From Lepisosteus oculatus (taxonomy: Eukaryota; Chordata; Actinopteri; Semionotiformes; Lepisosteidae), in contig NC_090718.1 of NCBI RefSeq assembly GCF_040954835.1, forward strand, positions 15,949,532-16,013,531: 64,000 bases of DNA, written 5' to 3'. Under the pieces are notes generated by a model. The model was given only the letters and a program-made list of their open reading frames with translations, was not told the origin of the DNA and did no database searches. Shown here in pieces: positions 58,206 through 64,000 of the stretch (position 1 is its first letter; each line of letters starts with the position of its first letter). The position numbers and the translations under genes were made by a program.

Positions 58206-61200
58206 GTTTATAAATTTATGCCCGATTTGTTGGTTTGATTCAGAGCGTTTTGAAATGTAAGGGATCAAGTAATGGGTTTATTTGCTGCTGAAAAGAGAAG
58301 AAAGAAAAAAAAAAAGAAATGAGACAATTAGCTTGTAATGAGTTTATAACAACAGTAATTAGATTCCTGCAAGCACTCTTTTCATTGTCCAACAACTGAA
58401 AGCTTTTAGGTATAAAGGAAGGGTCCTCTAATATTTGATGTGTGAGCTTGTCGTTCTATTGGAGATGTTAGTGAGTCTGAGGATTCGTGTTAATATGACA
58501 ATACTGCTACTACTATTAATAATACAGCATGGCAAGACTTCTTTCAGTCATTTCCCACCCCTCCACCTCAGTGAATCACACATGTTAAACTTCCATCTCG
58601 GGTTCCAGATCAGACATGAGCAATCCTATATTACAAATACTTAGCACCAGGCAATTTAACCAGACAATAATTTAAGCAATTATTCATTCAAGAGAAGCAG
58701 CAGGACGAGTAAAGTGCCCCTCTGATGGCCGGTCAGTGGAATTAAACTGGAAAATTTCTTAGAAATGATTATTCTTACAATGATGTACCAATGGCGCCGC
58801 TTGGTGGTCATTCAGCAAAATTTCACCGAAGGTTTTTTTTAATTAAAATACCGTTAGTAATGTTCGTATTAATTAGTTATTTTAATTTTAAAAATATTTA
58901 AGCATTTTCAACAGCAAAGAATACATTGCCTTGCAAACAAGAGTAATGAATGAATGTATTGTACATGGATACAAAATACAAAATAAATACAATAAACCAA
59001 AAATTAAAATGACGTTCAAAAGGCGCGAGTCGATGACGTCAGAAGGAAGTCGCCCACGGGGCGTATGGGTAATGTAGTTTCTGTAGTTCTCTGGCCCGCA
59101 CTGCCCACGTGTTTCGGTGATTTGATTGAACATCAGAATTAATTATATTGTACCATTTCAGCGTGTTTGTCGTGTCATGGATTTCTATGACTGTCTTATG
59201 GGTTCTCTTGTGTGTCATGTTTATTTTAGTGGGTGGCAGTGCTGGGGCCCTGAACTGTAATCATTCGTGTTAAGTATTTGTTACTGTGACCCTCCTGGGA
59301 GGAGGGGACCTTTGTAAGATTCCTGTCCTGGCAAGCAGCAGGTGAGAGTTTGCTGTCCGACTCAATTACACCTCCGCTACCTCATTTCACCTCTTTCACC
59401 AGCCTGTAAAGGGGGTTGTGATAGTATGGGGTCTTTCTCTTTAACAACCTCAAACCGCAGGAAAGAAATGCTTCATTTATAAGATTGAAATATAACCAGA
59501 AAGTATAAAAATAGCTATTTGTGTGTATCATGTCAGAAATATTTGTTTTTATTTTAAAAGAATTTAGAAGAGAAATATGATTAATAAGGCAGTAGAATCC
59601 ATTTAAACTGTCATTTTCCTGTTTAGGTTGGAAAGTTTAATTTGATCAAGTCCACTTGAGTGCCTAAGCAACTGTTTGGGTAGTTTGGCTGGTGTGGTGG
59701 TGCTCTCCAAATACCTGATCCAAACGGACAGAGAGACAAAGTGAGAAAGAAAAGGTGTAAATAACAGACATATCATATATCATTTGCAGAATACAGTAAT
59801 GTGCTGTTCAGCACAGTGACCTAGAGTGAAGATGGAAATCAGTCATTCTAGTGCTCTCAATGGTTTTCCATTACAAACGGACCAGGGCTTCCTGAGACAC
59901 AGGCAGTTGGAGTTATATAGAGTTAGAGGTTGTTTTCACGGCACCAGCCGACTAAAGCAGAGACCTCCTTCCACTCCAGAATTTTTTTTTTTATTTGGGT
60001 GGGATCATCTGGAGTCTTGATTCCTTTCACGGAGTCAGCAGTAGATACACAGCTGTTAGCATAGGAGGAGTACAGAAGAGGTGACAGCAGTGCTGGGGAC
60101 CCTCTGGCACAACCAGAGGTGTGAAATTGAAATTGTTTGGAAGGAATGGGAAGCTAAAGGCAGAGTCACAATCTCTGATTCATGTAATCAAAACAGTAAG
60201 TTCTTTCCTCGGGCAGCTTCGTTAGAACATTTTAAATAGATGTAAAAGTGTATTTACAGACTATATCAGCCCTTATCTTTATTTACCTGGTTTAATCTTT
60301 TTTTCAGAAGTGTAAATATATTATACTATGTACCCCTGATGGAATTATTGATGTGCTATAAATATACTCTTGTTTGTATTGTATCTATTTTTATTGCTAC
60401 AATAAAAAGTTAAAAAGAACTGCACTTTCGAGAAATGTCCACTGGGCGGCGACAGAGATACACGAGTCTATGGCGGCGAGTCCAATAGCGCCTCCGTACA
60501 GATCCTCGTTGTGCAGAGATTGAAAATCAATACAGATGATAACTGTGACGTTTGTGACAGCAACTCTGAAAGATAACGTAAAGAAGGAAACTAATATTGA
60601 CATTACTTTTAAAGAAGTTAAATAATACTACATTTTAAACCTATTGAAAGTAATATGAAAATATCGTTTGTATTTAAAAAAATATGATACTTCCACGATA
60701 TAATAATTAACGAAATGCTGTGAGAGGAGACCCATGTTTAAACACTTTAAAACGGATGTAAATGCGTCTGTACAGACAATTTGAAACATGGACGGACCTC
60801 ATCTGCTTTTGTTTACTATTAAACAAGATTACTTGTTTAATCTTTTTCCATAACATGTACATGTATTATCGTATGTACCCCTGACTATACTCTGTGTTAT
60901 ATGTATTCTTGTTTTTATGGCATGTATTGTTGTTATATTTAAAAATAAAAAGACGCGACTCGATTACGTCAAAAGGAAGTCGCCACAGGGCTTGTGGGAA
61001 ATGTAGTCTCCATAGTGCTCTGGACTGCGCTCCACACGTGTTCCGCAGATTTGATTGAGCATCAGAATTAATTATACAATGTCAGTGTATTTACCGTGTC
61101 GCGGATTTCTATGTTTGTCTTACAAGACGGACTCGGCAGGAGCTGTTTCTTGCTCTCCGGAGTGAAGCTGTTCTGGGAAGAGACGAGCAAATCTTTAGAC

Positions 61201-61835
61201 TCTTTGTAAATGAGACATCATCATGACAGCTGTGCCGACCTGCTCTTTATTGACCTGTTGAACCTGTTTGTGTAAAGAGCAGGAGTCTTGTGTACCCCTG
61301 ATTGTGTTATGTGTACTCTAGTGTGTTTGCAGCGCTCGTCCTGCCTGGTTTATCAACTCGACACAGAAACAAAACCCACTGCCGTCGTGTCTGTGGGTTT
61401 CTGAGCTCTCTTGTCTTGTTTGTCTCCTTTGTTTATTTTACTTTGTTAAATAAAACGTGGTTGCCGGGGCAACGGAGCTGCAGTAGTTGTTGCCGGAGCG
61501 GGTCTGACCTCCAGCAGGTCAACAGGCGGCTTTTTTAATCTAATCTCCGAGAAAAACAGAAACTTAAGAAACTTGAGTCTAAAAAGCGCTGGCTGGAGTA
61601 TTTTGTGGAAGAAACGGTGACTCGCAGGCTGTGGGACAGAACTATCAGGGACACATCAGCGCTGGACACCAGCCTCACACCGCTGGGCTCACTGCACCAT
61701 GAGCGAGTCCGTCGGCGCCTCCTCCTGCTGGGGTGTGTTACTGCAGGAGTGAGGAGTCTCCGGTCTCCGGTCGCGTCATGATCTGCAGGTGGAGGTGAGA
61801 GACGGCGGCAGCGCTGGGAGCCTGGATTTAGTTCC

Positions 61836-61970
61836 TGGGGTGCTGTCTGTGTGGAGTTTGCATGCTCTGCCTGTGTTCTCATGGGTCCTGTTCATGGGGT
61901 GCTGTCTGTGTGGAGTCTGCATGCTCTGCCCCTGTTCTCATGGGTCTGGTTTCCTGGGGTGCTGTCTGTG
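61836..61970. repeat. 60-bp minisatellite, short form, unit 4
   Basis: Same short form and left flank as unit 1, including the lack of the 12 bases found in unit 2. Confidence 0.85.
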
Positions 61971-63541
61971 TGGATACCTGGTGAAGAGACCCAGTGAGTG
62001 TTTGTGTGGCCAGCTGCGTCAACTTCAATAAAACTGGCCTTTTGGTTTGTTTGAGTGCTGACTTGCTATGGTGTATTTTTTCTCTCTGTGAACAACACGT
62101 CCTACGGCCAACACTACCCACACAGGAGGTGTGTGCGTGACAGCTCCTCAGCTGCAGCAGGAGTCCAAGTGTGCACAGATTTCTTGTTGGGTTTTGTTGT
62201 TTGAAGTTTCTGTTTGTATGTAGGAAGCAATTGTGCCATCGTGTGGTCCGAGTTATAGCACGCGACCAGAGCTCCCGAAGAGCGCCTGCCTCCTGCCCGA
62301 TTCGACGTCTAAAATCATCACAGAACGGTGAGGAGCCTCTGACACAGCCCCCAGTACTGGGTGTGCAGAAATAATCCTATTGTACAGTTTTGGTGTGAAA
62401 TGGCCTCCAGTTCTTGTAACATGATGGGTTTCTCTGGACTGCAGTCCCAGTGCACTCCGCTTTGGATTTGCAGTGGTGTTTTCTACAATGGAAAACCCTT
62501 TGTTTGTACAGAATGGAAATGGCAGTCTGCATGTTTTAATAATCTAATGTGATCATGTACTACAGCTTAAACACTGAGCCAGGTGACGTTTGATTCTAAA
62601 AGATTTCTCTATCATTTCAGCGGCGCCTTGTCTGCGGCAGCCCGGCAGCTCCTCCTCCCTTCCAGCTGAGACTCTTCCCTCTCCAGAGGTGGGTTAGTGC
62701 TCTCAGGTCATCTTCTCTCACACAGCTGTGGGGCAGAAACGCTACTTCCACTGGGCAGAGAGCAGACGGGCAGTGGGAAGGGCAGCCCTGTGTTTGGGGA
62801 TCAGGGCTGTCCCTGCTGAGGGATGCTTTCAGAGCCAAAGCAACTGGCTGGGTTATGAACTTTATGGTGTGATCCAAATATGACATACAAAGACAGAGAA
62901 TGAGAAAGAAATAGTATTGCATGTATCTGATCAAAACAGTCTCTTTCAGACAAAACAAATATTGAACAAAAACTTAGTTGCAACACACTGCACTACACTT
63001 TCTTCTAGGCTGACATTACTGATAGTTTGTGCTGTCTTCCTTTCAGTCTGCAGGGTGTGCATCTTTTTCCTCAGCTTCCTACACGAGGAATCAGTTTCTC
63101 CTGCCCTGGTTTCACTCCTTTATATCTCACAATCTTCTGCAGCTCCTGGAGGCTGACGACATGTTTGCTGTTTCTGAAAAATTGCTGACTGGCTCATCAG
63201 CACAATTGCTGATTCAAAATCCTTTACTCACATGTTGCCTTAGCCTCTGTATCACAGAGATGTCTTCTGGGTTGGGTAGATCGATAGTGTGCTTTTGCTC
63301 AGTTGCTCTGCTCAATGCGTGGTCTTTTAACTCCGGCTGGGTACGAGCACCTCACTCTCCACACGGCTTTCCAAGGCTCTGTCATCGTGTGTGAGGATGT
63401 TGTGTAGCTCGTGAAACAGTTCCCCCATTTGAGCCCTGGATTTACTGGGTACTTGAATACCTGAATCTTGCCGTCAGTCCTGATCACCTTGTTTTTGTTC
63501 TGCAAGGACAAGGCACCTCCCCAGCACTGAACACAAACTGA

Positions 63542-63714
63542 TACTGGCGGGTTGATTGTGTTGTGGTGTGAGTTTGTGTCTGTGGGGGTGAGGTGTCCCC
63601 TGCAGCGCGAACAAACATGCAGACTCCACACAGACAGCAGCCCTGGAATCAAACCCAGGGCCCCGGTGCTATGAGGCAGCGATGCTAACCACTGTGCCGC
63701 AGTGTTGCCCCCTT
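63542..63714 (-). mobile_element. tRNA-derived SINE pieces, unit 4
   Basis: Counterpart near the right end of the window, with the same box A and box B sequences. Confidence 0.75.
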
Positions 63715-64000
63715 TGAAAATGTCTGACTTCCGTTTAATTTGAGGTCACAAGCTTATAAATGGTCTCACAACGTTTGTCTCATCTCAGGTTTCTCTGACC
63801 AGGCCCAAGGACCTGTAGTCACTGACAGCTTCTGCAGTCTGACGGTTCATTTCAGTAGGCTGGAGGGATGGCGCAATTATCCTCAAATCAGTGAGTATTG
63901 TTTTGCTCTTGTAACATGAAACATCAAAGAAAAGTCAACAGACTATTCCGTGAAACTGTTCAGACTGGCCCGTGGTGATTTTCTGGGTCCTTTAGTAAGC

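Larger units (their letters stand above)
53356..64000. repeat. Tandem array unit 4, cut by the window edge
   Basis: Only the first 10645 bases of this unit are in the window, corresponding to unit 1 positions 1-10644. Add 53355 to unit 1 coordinates before the SINE and 53356 after it. It carries the SINE and the solo LTR. Its single-base variants are a patchwork of those in units 1 and 2. Confidence 0.97.

Overview
The window is vertebrate nuclear DNA, most likely from a ray-finned fish. The support is a 5S rRNA-derived SINE with an L2-type tail, a tRNA-derived SINE carrying the core common in fish V-SINE-like repeats, and two LINE reverse-transcriptase fragments of kinds abundant in fish genomes. 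I cannot fix the species; a non-teleost such as gar, bowfin or sturgeon is a guess. I see no complete, convincing protein-coding gene and no tRNA, rRNA or other RNA gene.

The main structure is a head-to-tail tandem array of a unit of about 17.8 kb. Three full units (1-17793, 17794-35654, 35655-53355) and the first 10.6 kb of a fourth (53356-64000) fill the window, so the array continues past at least one edge and probably both. The phase chosen here is arbitrary. Units 1, 2 and 4 are nearly identical. Unit 3 is nearly identical except for a block from about 36.63 to 44.2 kb that is visibly more diverged.

Layout of one unit, in unit 1 coordinates: a GC-rich block of unknown nature (200-985); an antisense LINE fragment (994-1770); a 5S-derived SINE (1900-2499); duplicated block E1 (2757-3262); a solo LTR (3433-3762); a second antisense LINE fragment (3866-4850); AT-rich DNA; a promoter-like module (5665-5860); block C1 (6050-6525); a long module M1 (7065-8479); a short 60-bp minisatellite (8480-8614); block E2 (8615-9095); unassigned DNA with some splice-site-like motifs; inverted tRNA-SINE pieces (10186-10358); block C2 (10764-11135); an L2-like repeat (12375-13000); a 100-codon ORF that encodes the same protein in three units (14282-14584); a 50-bp minisatellite (15342-15856); then M2 and M3 (15970-17793). 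Several blocks occur two or three times inside every unit, so the unit was itself built by earlier duplications.

The array records its own history. The SINE and the solo LTR, each with target-site duplications, are present in units 1, 2 and 4, while unit 3 has both empty sites. Unit 3 alone has expanded a 69-bp minisatellite born inside a LINE and a 60-bp minisatellite born inside a SINE. The 50-bp minisatellite has 10, 11 and 8 repeats in units 1, 2 and 3. Unit 4 mixes variants of units 1 and 2. This fits unequal crossing-over and gene conversion in a macrosatellite-like array. Nothing seen proves that the unit is transcribed or makes a protein.
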